The notes under the pieces were generated by a model. The model saw only the letters and a program-made list of their open reading frames with translations. It did no database searches and was not told the origin of the DNA. This document shows, one piece after another, positions 22,270-30,175 of a stretch of 45,675 bases of DNA. The stretch is from Nonomuraea turkmeniaca (GTDB lineage: Bacteria > Actinomycetota > Actinomycetes > Streptosporangiales > Streptosporangiaceae), in assembly GCF_005889735.1 (NCBI RefSeq), contig NZ_VCKY01000061.1, forward strand, positions 1-45,675, given 5' to 3'. Position 1 is the first letter of the stretch, and every line of letters starts with the position of its first letter. The position numbers were made by a program, and so were the translations under genes.

Positions 22270-23232
22270 CTACGGGAGCGGAGCGGGTGCGGGCGGGGTG
22301 GAGGAGAGCAGGCGAGCCGGGTCGGGCGGGCCGACGGCCACGCAGCCCGGGTCGATGTCGGCAGGGCCGGGCATGCGGCTGCCGGGCAGGCGTACGGCGG
22401 CGGCGCCCCAGGCCAGCGCCTGCGCGAGGGCGTCCGGGCCATGCCCGCCGCCGGCGAGGAAGCCGGCGAGCATGGCGTCTCCCGCGCCGACGGAGCTGCG
22501 CGGCTCGGTCACCGGCGCCTCGCCGTACCAGATGCCGGTGTCCTCGACGAGCACCGCGCCGTCCGCGCCGAGGCTGGCCAGCACCGTGCGCGCGCCCGCG
22601 GCCCGCAGCTTGCCCGCGGCCTCCACCACGTCGCCCAGGCGGCGGATGGGCATGCCGGTGGCCGCGGCCAGCTCCTCGGCGTTCGGCTTGACCAGGGCGG
22701 GGGCCGCGCCGAGCGCGCAGGCCAGCGCCGGTCCGCTGGTGTCGACGGCGACGAGGATGCCCGCTCCGGCGAACCTGCGGCACAGCCGGGCATAGACGTC
22801 GGCGGGCACCTCGGGCGGCAGGCTGCCGGAGGCGACCACCCAGTCCGCCTCGTGGGCGGCGGCCAGCACCGCCTCGGCGATCGTGTCCAGCTCCCCGGGC
22901 GACAGGGCCGTGCCGGGTTCGTTGATCTTGGTGATGGTGCCGTCGGGCTCGGCCAGCGTGACGTTCGACCTGGTAGGGCCGATCACCGGGACGGTGACCA
23001 TGTCGAGCCCTTCGGCGGCGAGCAGGCGCACGAGCTGCCTGCCCTCGTCCCCGCCGAACGGGACCACCGCCCTGCTCGCGACGGCGTTGGCGAGCAGCGC
23101 ACGCGAGACGTTCACACCCTTGCCGCCCGGGTCGAGGTGGGCGGCGGCGGCTCTGATGACCGCGCCCCTGTCCAGCGCGCCGATGGCGATGGTGCGGTCC
23201 AGGCTCGGGTTGAGGGTCAGGGTGAGGATCAC
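22270..23232 (-). CDS. PfkB-family sugar kinase (1-phosphofructokinase / tagatose-6-phosphate kinase type)
   Basis: A 320-residue ribokinase-fold kinase. The opening MILTLTLNPSLDRTI and the DPGGKGVNVSRAL substrate motif are those of FruK/LacC, and the catalytic base Asp is in SSVGAGDAMLAGFLAGG. It would phosphorylate a ketose phosphate to a bisphosphate that aldolase can split. It overlaps the regulator gene by four bases, so it is the second gene of the operon. Confidence 0.9.
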   Translation of the reverse strand: MILTLTLNPSLDRTIAIGALDRGAVIRAAAAHLDPGGKGVNVSRALLANAVASRAVVPFGGDEGRQLVRLLAAEGLDMVTVPVIGPTRSNVTLAEPDGTITKINEPGTALSPGELDTIAEAVLAAAHEADWVVASGSLPPEVPADVYARLCRRFAGAGILVAVDTSGPALACALGAAPALVKPNAEELAAATGMPIRRLGDVVEAAGKLRAAGARTVLASLGADGAVLVEDTGIWYGEAPVTEPRSSVGAGDAMLAGFLAGGGHGPDALAQALAWGAAAVRLPGSRMPGPADIDPGCVAVGPPDPARLLSSTPPAPAPLP

Positions 23233-23990
23233 GCCCTGATCACCTCCGGCCCCGCCGCCGCCACCTCGGCGGCCAGTGCGACGTCGAGCCCGGTGTCGCT
23301 GATCACCACGTCGATCTCGCTCAGCTCGGCGAACGTGGCCAGGTACGTGTTGGAGAACTTCGTGTGGTCGGCCAGCAACACGCTGCGCTGCGCGGCGTTG
23401 ACCATGGCCCGCTTGATCGCCGCCTCGGCCGGGTCCGGCGTGGTCAGGCCCCTGGTGGGGGAGCAGCCGTTGGTGCCCATGAACGCCACGTCCACGTTGA
23501 GGTCGGCCAGCGGGCGCAACGCCCAGTCGTCGACCGTGGCGAGCGTCTTGCCGCGCAGCCGGCCGCCCAGCATGATCACGTGCAGGTTGGGGCGGGCGGC
23601 CAGCACCGTGGCCAGGGGCGGTGAGTTCACCACGACGGTCAGCTCCCGGTCGGCGGGCAACACCTGGACCAGCCGGCCCGTGGTGGTGCCCGCGTCGATG
23701 ATCACCGATCCGTCCTCGGGCAGCTCAGCCAGCGCCGCCTTGGCGATGCGCTCCTTCTCGGCCGTCATCACCTCGTCGCGGGCGGCCAGCGCGGGCTCGA
23801 ACCCCAGCCGCTCCACGGGGATCGCGCCGCCGTGCACGCGGCGCAGCACGCCCGCCCGCTCCAGCGAGGTCAGGTCGCGGCGGATCGTCTCGGTGGTCAC
23901 GTCGAGCTCGGCGGCCAGCGTCACCACGTCGACGCGGCCCGTGGCACGCGCTCTCCGCAGGATCTCCTGCTGCCGCTCCTCGGCGTACAT
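23229..23990 (-). CDS. DeoR-family transcriptional regulator of the PTS operon
   Basis: A 253-residue protein. An N-terminal winged helix (residues about 5-58, RQQEILRRARATGRVDVVTL, TTETIRRDLTSLERAGVLRR, VHGGA) is the DeoR signature, followed by a sugar-phosphate-binding DeoRC domain (IDAGTTTGRLVQVL, FMGTNGC, LLADHTKF). Family members are repressors released by a phosphosugar, usually a product of the controlled pathway. As the first gene it probably autoregulates the eight-gene operon. Confidence 0.93.
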   Translation of the reverse strand: MYAEERQQEILRRARATGRVDVVTLAAELDVTTETIRRDLTSLERAGVLRRVHGGAIPVERLGFEPALAARDEVMTAEKERIAKAALAELPEDGSVIIDAGTTTGRLVQVLPADRELTVVVNSPPLATVLAARPNLHVIMLGGRLRGKTLATVDDWALRPLADLNVDVAFMGTNGCSPTRGLTTPDPAEAAIKRAMVNAAQRSVLLADHTKFSNTYLATFAELSEIDVVISDTGLDVALAAEVAAAGPEVIRA

Positions 23991-24007
23991 GATGTTGATT
24001 CACCGCC

Positions 24008-24058
24008 GTTTCGAGTTGGTTTCATCTGTGTTTATACCCGCTTCTGTTGGACGGTCAA
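24008..24058 (-). promoter_or_regulatory. PTS operon promoter with direct-repeat operator
   Basis: On the minus strand, TTGACC (24053-24058) and TATAAA (24031-24036) are separated by 16 bases, the best vegetative promoter in the window. Two GAAAC motifs (24019-24023 and 24008-24012), exactly 11 bp apart, lie just downstream of the expected start, a suitable place for DeoR-type repression. Confidence 0.65.
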
Positions 24059-24098
24059 GAGGGAGATGGATGAATCTGGTAGTTATAGGCGCGTGCGA

Positions 24099-24944
24099 AT
24101 GAAGCCCTTGGCCGTAGTGCCCCTCGTCGTCGCCGCGCTCGCCGCGCCCGCTCATGCCGCCGCGGCGCCACCCCGTGTGCCGGCGGGCACTACGGCGGCG
24201 TGGGTGGTGTTCGACCGGCAGACGGGCAAGGTCGTGGCCGTGCGCAACGCGCACCGCAAATACCGCTCGGCGTCCGTCGTCAAGATCCTCATCGCGATCG
24301 ACTACCTGGAGCGGCGCAAGAGCGTGCCCGCCGCCGACGCGAAGTTGCTGAAGGTCATGCTGCGCTCCAGCGACGACGACGCCGCCTCGGCGTTCTGGGA
24401 CCGGGGCGGCAAGGGGCAGATCATCGTACGTATGGCCCGCAAGCTCCGCCTGGCCGATACCGCGCCGCCGCCCGCGTCCAAGCCCGGCTTCTGGGGTTAC
24501 AGCTCGCTGAGCGCGTACGACATCGTCCGCACCTACCGCTACCTGCTGGACGCCGCCGACGCCCGGGTCAGGGACACCATCCTCGGCCACCTGCGCAAGG
24601 CCACGCCGTGCGGCACCGACGGCTTCGACCAGACCTTCGGCATCCCGGATGCGCTGACCCGGCCGTGGGCGGTCAAGCAGGGCTGGTCAGGGTTCGGCAC
24701 GACCCCGCCGATCAGGTGCGACGCACGGGCGAAGAGCGCGCCCATCTCGTGGATCAGCCAGCGCGCCGTCGGCTCGGGCGTGCCCGACTACGGCCGTCCC
24801 GTGCTGTACACGACCGGCCTGGTGGGCAAGGGGGAGCGGTACGTGATGGCGTTGCTGACGGCCCACCCCGCGGGCAGCACGTGGAGCGGCTCCACCAAGC
24901 GCATCACCTCCCTGGCCAGAGACCTCTACCGCAGCGTCTCGTAG
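24099..24944 (+). CDS. Secreted beta-lactamase/DD-peptidase-like serine hydrolase
   Basis: A 281-residue protein with a signal peptide (residues 1-~24, ending AHAAAA). The SASVVKILIAIDYLE segment carries SxxK, followed by SSDDDAASAFWD in place of the SDN loop and a later AVKQGWSGFG that could be the KTG-like strand. This is the order of serine beta-lactamase/DD-peptidase folds, though it is diverged, so catalytic activity is not certain. It may act on cell wall peptides outside the cell. The GTG at 24093, seven bases after a TAGTTA box, would be a leaderless start two codons earlier. Confidence 0.75.
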   Translation: MKPLAVVPLVVAALAAPAHAAAAPPRVPAGTTAAWVVFDRQTGKVVAVRNAHRKYRSASVVKILIAIDYLERRKSVPAADAKLLKVMLRSSDDDAASAFWDRGGKGQIIVRMARKLRLADTAPPPASKPGFWGYSSLSAYDIVRTYRYLLDAADARVRDTILGHLRKATPCGTDGFDQTFGIPDALTRPWAVKQGWSGFGTTPPIRCDARAKSAPISWISQRAVGSGVPDYGRPVLYTTGLVGKGERYVMALLTAHPAGSTWSGSTKRITSLARDLYRSVS

Positions 24945-25055
24945 TGTTCTGAGCGGATCCATGCCGCCCCTGGCCAGGAGCGCACCCGACCTTTACGTGT
25001 CGGAATCTCTCGGTGGGTCGTCTGGTCCATGAGCCGTCGATCAGCCAATCGGTCC

Positions 25056-25072
25056 TTGAGGTGAGACCTCAA
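25056..25072 (+). promoter_or_regulatory. Perfect inverted repeat upstream of the secreted lyase
   Basis: TTGAGGTGAGACCTCAA: 7-bp arms TTGAGGT/ACCTCAA with a 3-base centre. It is a likely binding site for a dimeric regulator upstream of the -35. Confidence 0.6.
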
Positions 25073-25078
25073 ATATTG

Positions 25079-25117
25079 CTAAGGAAACTTTACTAAGAGT
25101 TGAAGGGCTGTGATACT
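25079..25117 (+). promoter_or_regulatory. Promoter of the secreted lyase overlapped by a second dyad
   Basis: TTTACT (25089-25094) and GATACT (25112-25117) are 17 bases apart and make a plausible promoter. The imperfect dyad CTAAGGAAACTTTACTAAG (25079-25097) covers the -35. AT-rich sequences of this kind are known upstream of secreted carbohydrate-active enzymes in actinomycetes (recollection, not checked). Confidence 0.55.
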
Positions 25118-25151
25118 CGCCGACCAGAACCCCCAGCGAAAAGAGGATCAC

Positions 25152-26300
25152 ATGCTCCGACGAGAGGTCATCATCGTCTTAGGACTGCTCGCGGCTCTGG
25201 CCCCCGCCGTCCCGGCCGCCGCCGCCGAACCCCCCGTGACCCTGGTCGGTCAGGCCTCCCTGCGCTGCCTGACGGTCCAGAGCGCCAGCACCGAACGCGG
25301 TGCCAAGGCCATCGTGTGGGACTGCAACGGCAAGCCCAACCAGGAGTGGACCTACACCGACGCCCAGGAGTTGCGCGTCTACAGCGGCAGCGACGTCAAA
25401 TGCCTGGACGTCCAGGGCCGCGGCACCGCGCCCGGGACCGCCGTGCAGACCTGGAACTGTACGGGGGCCACCAACCAGAAGTGGACGCTCAACGCCAACG
25501 GGACGATCTCCAGCCACCACTCAGGCCTGTGCCTGGACGTCACCGGCGGCGGCGTCAGCCCCAACGGCACCGAGGTGAAGATCCAGACCTGCACGACCGG
25601 GGCGAACCAGAAGTGGGCCAGGCCCCTGGCCGATCTCCCCGCCGGGGTGTACTTCCAGGACACCGGGACTCTGACCGGCTGGAACGGCTTCCCGCAGAAA
25701 CCGCAGAAGCAGGGCGTGCTGCGCACGGTCGGCAGCCCCGTCTACAAGGGGAGCACCGCCATCGAGGCCAGGCAGACCTACGTCAACGAGGGCGGCGGAT
25801 ACCACTCCGAGACCATCCAGCACCGCACCCAGGCCGTGGGCCAGGACCGCTACTACGGCCAGGCCATCTACCTGCCGCCGACCTGGCAGTTCCACAACCA
25901 GAACGTCACCTTCCAGCAGTGGTCGCCCGAGGACCCCGAAGGACCCTGGGAGCTGATGTTCGTGCAGAACGACGAGCTCAGGCTCGGCGGCTCCGGTGGC
26001 TTCTCCGCCACCCTCGGGAAGATCACGAACCTGCGGGGGACGTGGATCAGGATCGTCACCCGTCTGAAGTTCCACGCCACCGACGGCGCCTTCGAGGTCT
26101 GGGTCAACGGGCAGAAGACGTGGAGCCGTACCGGAGTCACGGTGTTGCCCAAGACATCGCAGACCATCCGATGGTCGTCGGGCATCTACTGCACCGGCTG
26201 GCGTGAGGGCACGCCGAGCGGGCAGAGCGTCCTGTCGATCTACCACGATCACGCCAGAATCGCCTCCTCCTACGCGCTCGCGGAGCCGGCCAACTGGTGA
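25152..26300 (+). CDS. Secreted CBM13 (ricin B lectin) - polysaccharide lyase-like protein
   Basis: A 382-residue secreted protein. Residues 1-25 are a signal peptide (ending VPAAAA). Residues about 28-155 form a ricin-type beta-trefoil with three QxW repeats (NQEWTY, NQKWTL, NQKWAR), a carbohydrate-binding module of family 13. Residues about 165-380 are a jelly-roll domain with RYYGQAIYLPPTW, FQQWSPEDPEGPWELM, GTWIRIVTRLKF and GIYCTGW, which resembles heparin lyase I / PL20-type lyases (PF14099). The substrate is probably an acidic polysaccharide, but this is inferred. The start follows AAAAGAGGATCAC. Expression is probably induced through the two dyads upstream. Confidence 0.8.
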   Translation: MLRREVIIVLGLLAALAPAVPAAAAEPPVTLVGQASLRCLTVQSASTERGAKAIVWDCNGKPNQEWTYTDAQELRVYSGSDVKCLDVQGRGTAPGTAVQTWNCTGATNQKWTLNANGTISSHHSGLCLDVTGGGVSPNGTEVKIQTCTTGANQKWARPLADLPAGVYFQDTGTLTGWNGFPQKPQKQGVLRTVGSPVYKGSTAIEARQTYVNEGGGYHSETIQHRTQAVGQDRYYGQAIYLPPTWQFHNQNVTFQQWSPEDPEGPWELMFVQNDELRLGGSGGFSATLGKITNLRGTWIRIVTRLKFHATDGAFEVWVNGQKTWSRTGVTVLPKTSQTIRWSSGIYCTGWREGTPSGQSVLSIYHDHARIASSYALAEPANW

Positions 26301-26378
26301 CGCCCTCGCCACAAACGGCGCTCCCGGCGGTCCGAAAATGACGGGCGTCGCCGGGAATCGCCGTGATAGGGGTGGGGG

Positions 26379-27248
26379 ATGACGGAGCGAGCGACCGCGC
26401 TGGACCGGGTGCTCAGGCAGGCGGGCGGACCCGAGATCCTCGACGTCCTGGCCGAGCGCCTGTCCGGCGCCGACCTGACCACGCTGCTGCTGGAGGTGAT
26501 GCGCCGCCGCGCCCGGGCGCTGTCCCCGGCCGACGTGCTGCGCCGCTACGGCCAAGACCGCTTCGTCGCCCCCGCCCCTGTCCCGTTCGGCAGACTGCGG
26601 CGCGCGGAGGACGCCGTGTTGTCGGCGCTGCCCGATGGCGTCGAGGTGGTCACGCTCGCCCCGGTGGCCCCGCTCGGGGCCTGCTCGGCGCTCGGCCCGG
26701 TGGACCAGAACAAGGTCGTCTCCACCGTCAGGAACAGCGAGGTCGCCGCCGACCCCACCAACGCGCTCGCCCTGGAGGCGGCGCAGCGCCGCCGCGCCGC
26801 CGCCGGGCCGGAGCCGGTACGACTGGCGGCGCTGCAACGCGTCACCCGCGCCCAGCGCTTCGAAGGCGCCGCGTTCTACGCCCATTTCACCCTGTTCGCC
26901 CTGGTGACGGCGGGCCGCGACACCGGCGACCTGGCGTTCGAACGCCGGCACGCGGCCGAGCACCTGGCGATCCTCGCCGAGGCCGTACGCGCCTGCGGGA
27001 TCCCGGACCCCGAGGCGCGGGTCACGGTCCTGGACGGACGCTTCGAGCGCGTGGCCGCACCGCTCGACGCGAAACCCGACCCGGACAGGGAGAGCGGCCG
27101 GGGTTACTACACCGGCCTCTGCTACAAGATCTACGGCGGCGGGCTGGAGGTCGGCGACGGCGGATTCGTCGACTGGACGGCCCGCCTGCTCGGCAACCGC
27201 AAGGAACGCCTGCTGATCAGCGCCCTCGGCGTCGACCGGCTCGCCTGA
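26379..27248 (+). CDS. Conserved hypothetical protein (unrecognised family)
   Basis: A 289-residue soluble protein preceded by GGGGTGGGGG. The most distinctive block is LGACSALGPVDQNKVVSTVR followed by NSEVAADPTNALALEAA, and it ends YYTGLCYKIYGGG...DWTARLLGNRKERLLISALG. This has the feel of an aminoacyl-tRNA-synthetase-like (class II, HisZ-like) core, as the R-N-S-E-V-x-x-D-P-T-N segment could be a motif-2-type loop, but I cannot assign it. It converges on the next gene. Confidence 0.7.
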   Translation: MTERATALDRVLRQAGGPEILDVLAERLSGADLTTLLLEVMRRRARALSPADVLRRYGQDRFVAPAPVPFGRLRRAEDAVLSALPDGVEVVTLAPVAPLGACSALGPVDQNKVVSTVRNSEVAADPTNALALEAAQRRRAAAGPEPVRLAALQRVTRAQRFEGAAFYAHFTLFALVTAGRDTGDLAFERRHAAEHLAILAEAVRACGIPDPEARVTVLDGRFERVAAPLDAKPDPDRESGRGYYTGLCYKIYGGGLEVGDGGFVDWTARLLGNRKERLLISALGVDRLA

Positions 27249-27262
27249 GCCCAGCGCTGGGC
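27249..27262. terminator. Short palindromic terminator between convergent genes
   Basis: GCCCAGCGCTGGGC, a perfect 14-bp palindrome directly after the stop of the hypothetical gene and just before the end of the MmcQ-like gene. Confidence 0.5.
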
Positions 27263-27268
27263 ATCAGC

Positions 27269-27628
27269 TCAGGGGCGGGCGCGTTCGGCGGCCAGCTGCT
27301 GCTCCAGCCGCACCTTCTTCGGCACGCACATCCGCCAGGCCTCCAGCACCAGCTCACGCATCTCCGCGGCGTCGAGTGCGGACATGCGGGCCACCACCCA
27401 GTTGAAGCGCAGGTCCGACTCCCTCGGCATGAGGAACTTGTCCGGCTCTGCCGCCACCAGCGCCTCGCGTTCCTCCTTGGGGAACCCGAAGCCCATGAGC
27501 GTCTCGTCCCGCGAGAACGCCACGTAGACGATCTTGCCGACTCGGAACTTCACCCGGTCCCTGATGAGGTGCTCCGAGGAGCGCGGGAGCGTGCGCGCGA
27601 ACTGTCGTACATCGTCGACCGTGACCAC
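27269..27628 (-). CDS. MmcQ/YjbR family protein
   Basis: A 119-residue protein of the YjbR/MmcQ family (PF04237), named as DNA-binding by fold (CyaY-like) though function is not settled. Typical blocks are RQFARTLPRSSEHLIRDRVK, FRVGKIVYVAFSRDETLMGF and DLRFNWVVARMSALDAAEMR. Length is normal. It lies nine bp downstream of the CBS gene on the same strand. Confidence 0.85.
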   Translation of the reverse strand: MVTVDDVRQFARTLPRSSEHLIRDRVKFRVGKIVYVAFSRDETLMGFGFPKEEREALVAAEPDKFLMPRESDLRFNWVVARMSALDAAEMRELVLEAWRMCVPKKVRLEQQLAAERARP

Positions 27629-27637
27629 GCGGCCACG

Positions 27638-28054
27638 TTACCGGTTGCCCTCGGCCGCCGAAATGTCGCCGAGCGCCGAGTTCGGGTCGCGTTCGATCGC
27701 GAGGTCGCCGAGGCTGACGATGCCGACGGCGCGGCCGTCCTCGACCACCGGCAGGCGCCGCACGGCGTGCGAGCGCATGAGCTGCACGGCCTGGTCGATG
27801 CTGGTGTCGGGGCCGACGGCCTCGACGGACGGGCTGCAGGCCTCGCGGACCGGCGTCTGCGGGCCCTTCTCGTCGGCCACCACGCGCACCGCGATGTCGC
27901 GGTCGGTGACGATGCCGGCCATGCGGCCGTTGTCGTTGACGATCACGGCGCCGGCGTCGTTCTCGCGCATCAGGGCGGCGGCGACCGACACCGGCTGGTC
28001 GCCCTCGACCGTCGCCGGGTGGCTGGTCATCACGTCTGCCACGGTCTTCGCCAT
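27638..28054 (-). CDS. Two-CBS-domain protein
   Basis: A 138-residue protein of two tandem CBS motifs (residues about 8-60 and 72-128): VADVMTSHPATVEGDQPVSV, AGIVTDRDIAVRVVADEKG, then PDTSIDQAVQLMRSHAVRRL and AVGIVSLGDLAIERDP. Such Bateman modules bind adenine nucleotides; stand-alone actinobacterial copies are often linked to dormancy or redox stress. AGGAGG lies eight bases before the ATG, a very strong site. It may be co-transcribed with the MmcQ-like gene. Confidence 0.92.
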   Translation of the reverse strand: MAKTVADVMTSHPATVEGDQPVSVAAALMRENDAGAVIVNDNGRMAGIVTDRDIAVRVVADEKGPQTPVREACSPSVEAVGPDTSIDQAVQLMRSHAVRRLPVVEDGRAVGIVSLGDLAIERDPNSALGDISAAEGNR

Positions 28055-28109
28055 GGGAATCCTCCTGTAGGTCGGTCCGGCCGACCCCCTACCCGGGCGA
28101 ATGAGCGAT

Positions 28110-29555
28110 TCACGTCCGCAGGGTCTTGGCCGCCAGGCGGATCTCGTCGAGCAGCACGGCCAGATCATGCTCGGTGGTGTCCGGATGCAGGAAGCAGGCC
28201 CGCAGCGCGTCGCTGCCGCCGAGCCGGGTGCCGGTGAGGAAGGCGTTCCCGCGCGCCTGCACCGCGCCGGGGATCGCCCGGTTGAGCGTGTCCAGCCCGT
28301 CGCCGGGGTGCGGGCGGTAGCGGAAGGCCGTGATCGACGTGGTCACCGGGGCGAGCAGTTCGAAGTCGGCGGACTCCTCGACCATGGCGGCCAGCCTGCG
28401 GGCCAGGCCCGCCGTGTGGTTCACCAGGCTCGTGATGCCGGAGCGCCCGAGGTGCGACATGGTGGCCCAGGTCTTCAACGCGCGGAACGGGCGGGTCTGC
28501 TCGGGCCCGTACTCGGCGAACCAGCCCAGCTCGCCGGCGTTGTCGTCGATCAGGTACGACGGCACCAGGCTGAACGCGGCCCGCGCGGCCCCCGGGTCGC
28601 GCAGCAGGGCGCAACCGCAGCCCACCGGAACTCCGAGCCACTTGTGCGGGTCCAGCGCGAGGGAGTCGGCCCGGTCCAGGCCCGCGTAGTGCGGCGCGGC
28701 GCCGTCCGCCAGGATGCCGAGCGCGCCGTACGCGCCGTCCACGTGGAACCAGAGCCCGTGCTCGGCGGCCACGTCGGCGATCTCACCGAGCGGGTCGACG
28801 GCGCCGGAGTTGACGGTGCCCGCGCTGCCCGCCACGCAGAACGGCCGCAGCCCCGCGGCGAGGTCCTCGGCCACCATGGCGCGCAGGGCGCCCACGTCCA
28901 TCCGGTACGCGGCGTCCACCGGCACCGCGCGCACGTGCCGTGCTCCCAGGCCGAGCAACTGGGCGGCCTTGTGCAGGCAGCTGTGGCCCTCTTCGGTGAC
29001 GTACAGGACCATGGGCGGCCGGCCGGACAGCCCCTCCTCCCGGGCGTCCCAGCCGTCGGCGAGCGCGGCCCGCTGGCGGGCGGCGGCCAGGCAGATCACC
29101 GTGGCCATCGACGCCCCGCTGGTCAGCAGCCCGCCTCCAGGCGGGTGCGGGAAGGCGACGAGCTCGGCCAGCCAGCGCACCACCGCCCGCTCCAGGTGCG
29201 GCCCGGCGTGGTCGCCGCCGGCGCAGCTCGGGTTGAACGCGGCGGCCAGCGGCTCGACGAGCACGCCCGCCGGGTTGGGCGGGGAGTTCACCCAGCCGAA
29301 GAAGCGGGGGTGGCCGTTGCCCATCGGGTGGGGCAGCACGTGCGTGCGGGCGTCCTCGAGCAGGTCGTCCAGCGCGCGCCCGGCCTCGGGCAGCTGCTGG
29401 TCGGTCAGCCAGGCGCGCTCCGCGGCCGGCACCGGCTGCCAGACCGGCCGGGCGGCGAGGCCCGCGAGGTGCCCGGCCACGATCGTGGCCGCCTTGGCCC
29501 CGGTCACCCGCAGGTCCTCTCCGTCGGTGCCGTTCGCCGGGCGCGGGTCAATCAT
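28110..29555 (-). CDS. PLP-dependent amino acid decarboxylase (group II, aromatic-L-amino-acid type)
   Basis: A 481-residue pyridoxal-phosphate decarboxylase (PF00282). The PLP lysine is in LALDPHKWLGVPVGCG, the pyridine-stacking His in VTEEGHSCLHKAAQLLG, and the PLP-N1 Asp in WFHVDGAYGALG. HPRFFGWVNSPPNPAG near residue 80 is the substrate loop typical of the aromatic or related amino-acid branch. It overlaps the XRE-cupin regulator by eight bases. The product would be an amine and CO2; the exact amino acid is not shown by sequence. Confidence 0.9.
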   Translation of the reverse strand: MIDPRPANGTDGEDLRVTGAKAATIVAGHLAGLAARPVWQPVPAAERAWLTDQQLPEAGRALDDLLEDARTHVLPHPMGNGHPRFFGWVNSPPNPAGVLVEPLAAAFNPSCAGGDHAGPHLERAVVRWLAELVAFPHPPGGGLLTSGASMATVICLAAARQRAALADGWDAREEGLSGRPPMVLYVTEEGHSCLHKAAQLLGLGARHVRAVPVDAAYRMDVGALRAMVAEDLAAGLRPFCVAGSAGTVNSGAVDPLGEIADVAAEHGLWFHVDGAYGALGILADGAAPHYAGLDRADSLALDPHKWLGVPVGCGCALLRDPGAARAAFSLVPSYLIDDNAGELGWFAEYGPEQTRPFRALKTWATMSHLGRSGITSLVNHTAGLARRLAAMVEESADFELLAPVTTSITAFRYRPHPGDGLDTLNRAIPGAVQARGNAFLTGTRLGGSDALRACFLHPDTTEHDLAVLLDEIRLAAKTLRT

Positions 29556-30168
29556 CGAGCGATTCCTTCCGTGGTTCGTGATGCCCGGCGCCGCCCAGCT
29601 CCATGGCCAGGTAGTACACGCAGTCGGCGGCGCCGTCGTTGGCGAAGGCGTGGCGGCAGTCGCCCGGGTAGTAGGCCGCGTCCCCTTGCTCGAGCACGTA
29701 CGGCCTGCCGTTGATGGTCAGTCGCAGGCTGCCGTGCTCCACCGCGAGGTACTCCCGCGACCCCGGCGCGTGCGGCTCGAACTCGCCCGCGTCCACGCCC
29801 GGCCCGATGGTCGTGCGCATGAACTCGAACTCCACGTCACCGAGCACCGGCGACAACACCCGCCGCTCCCAGCCCGACGGGTCACGCAGCACCCGCTGCT
29901 CGCCGTGCCGCAGCACCCGCATCGCGCCGTGCGCCGGCTCGTCGAGCAGCCGCCCGATCGAGGTGCCGAGCGCCGTGGCCAGCCGGTCGAGCACCAGCAC
30001 GGTCGGTGTCTTGGCGCCGCGTTCGACGTCCGACACCATGCTCCTGCTGATGCGGCTCAGCTCGGCCAGGCGCTCGATCGACAAGCCGCGCGCCCGCCGC
30101 TCGCCGCGAATCCGCTGTCCCAGCTCGGCCATCGACAGGCCGGTGGACAGGACCCCCTCGCCATCCAT
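29548..30168 (-). CDS. XRE-family HTH regulator with cupin domain
   Basis: A 206-residue regulator. An N-terminal HTH (residues about 12-68: LGQRIRGERRARGLSIERLA, SRISRSMVSDVERGAKTPTV) is joined to a C-terminal cupin (residues about 125-198, HAPGSREYLAVEHGSLRLTI, EQGDAAYYPGDCRHAFAN). This is the common XRE-cupin layout (PuuR/SutR-like) that senses a small metabolite. It lies directly upstream of and overlaps the decarboxylase, suggesting it controls it. It begins seven bp after the deformylase stop. Confidence 0.9.
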   Translation of the reverse strand: MDGEGVLSTGLSMAELGQRIRGERRARGLSIERLAELSRISRSMVSDVERGAKTPTVLVLDRLATALGTSIGRLLDEPAHGAMRVLRHGEQRVLRDPSGWERRVLSPVLGDVEFEFMRTTIGPGVDAGEFEPHAPGSREYLAVEHGSLRLTINGRPYVLEQGDAAYYPGDCRHAFANDGAADCVYYLAMELGGAGHHEPRKESLDD

Positions 30169-30175
30169 TCCTCCA

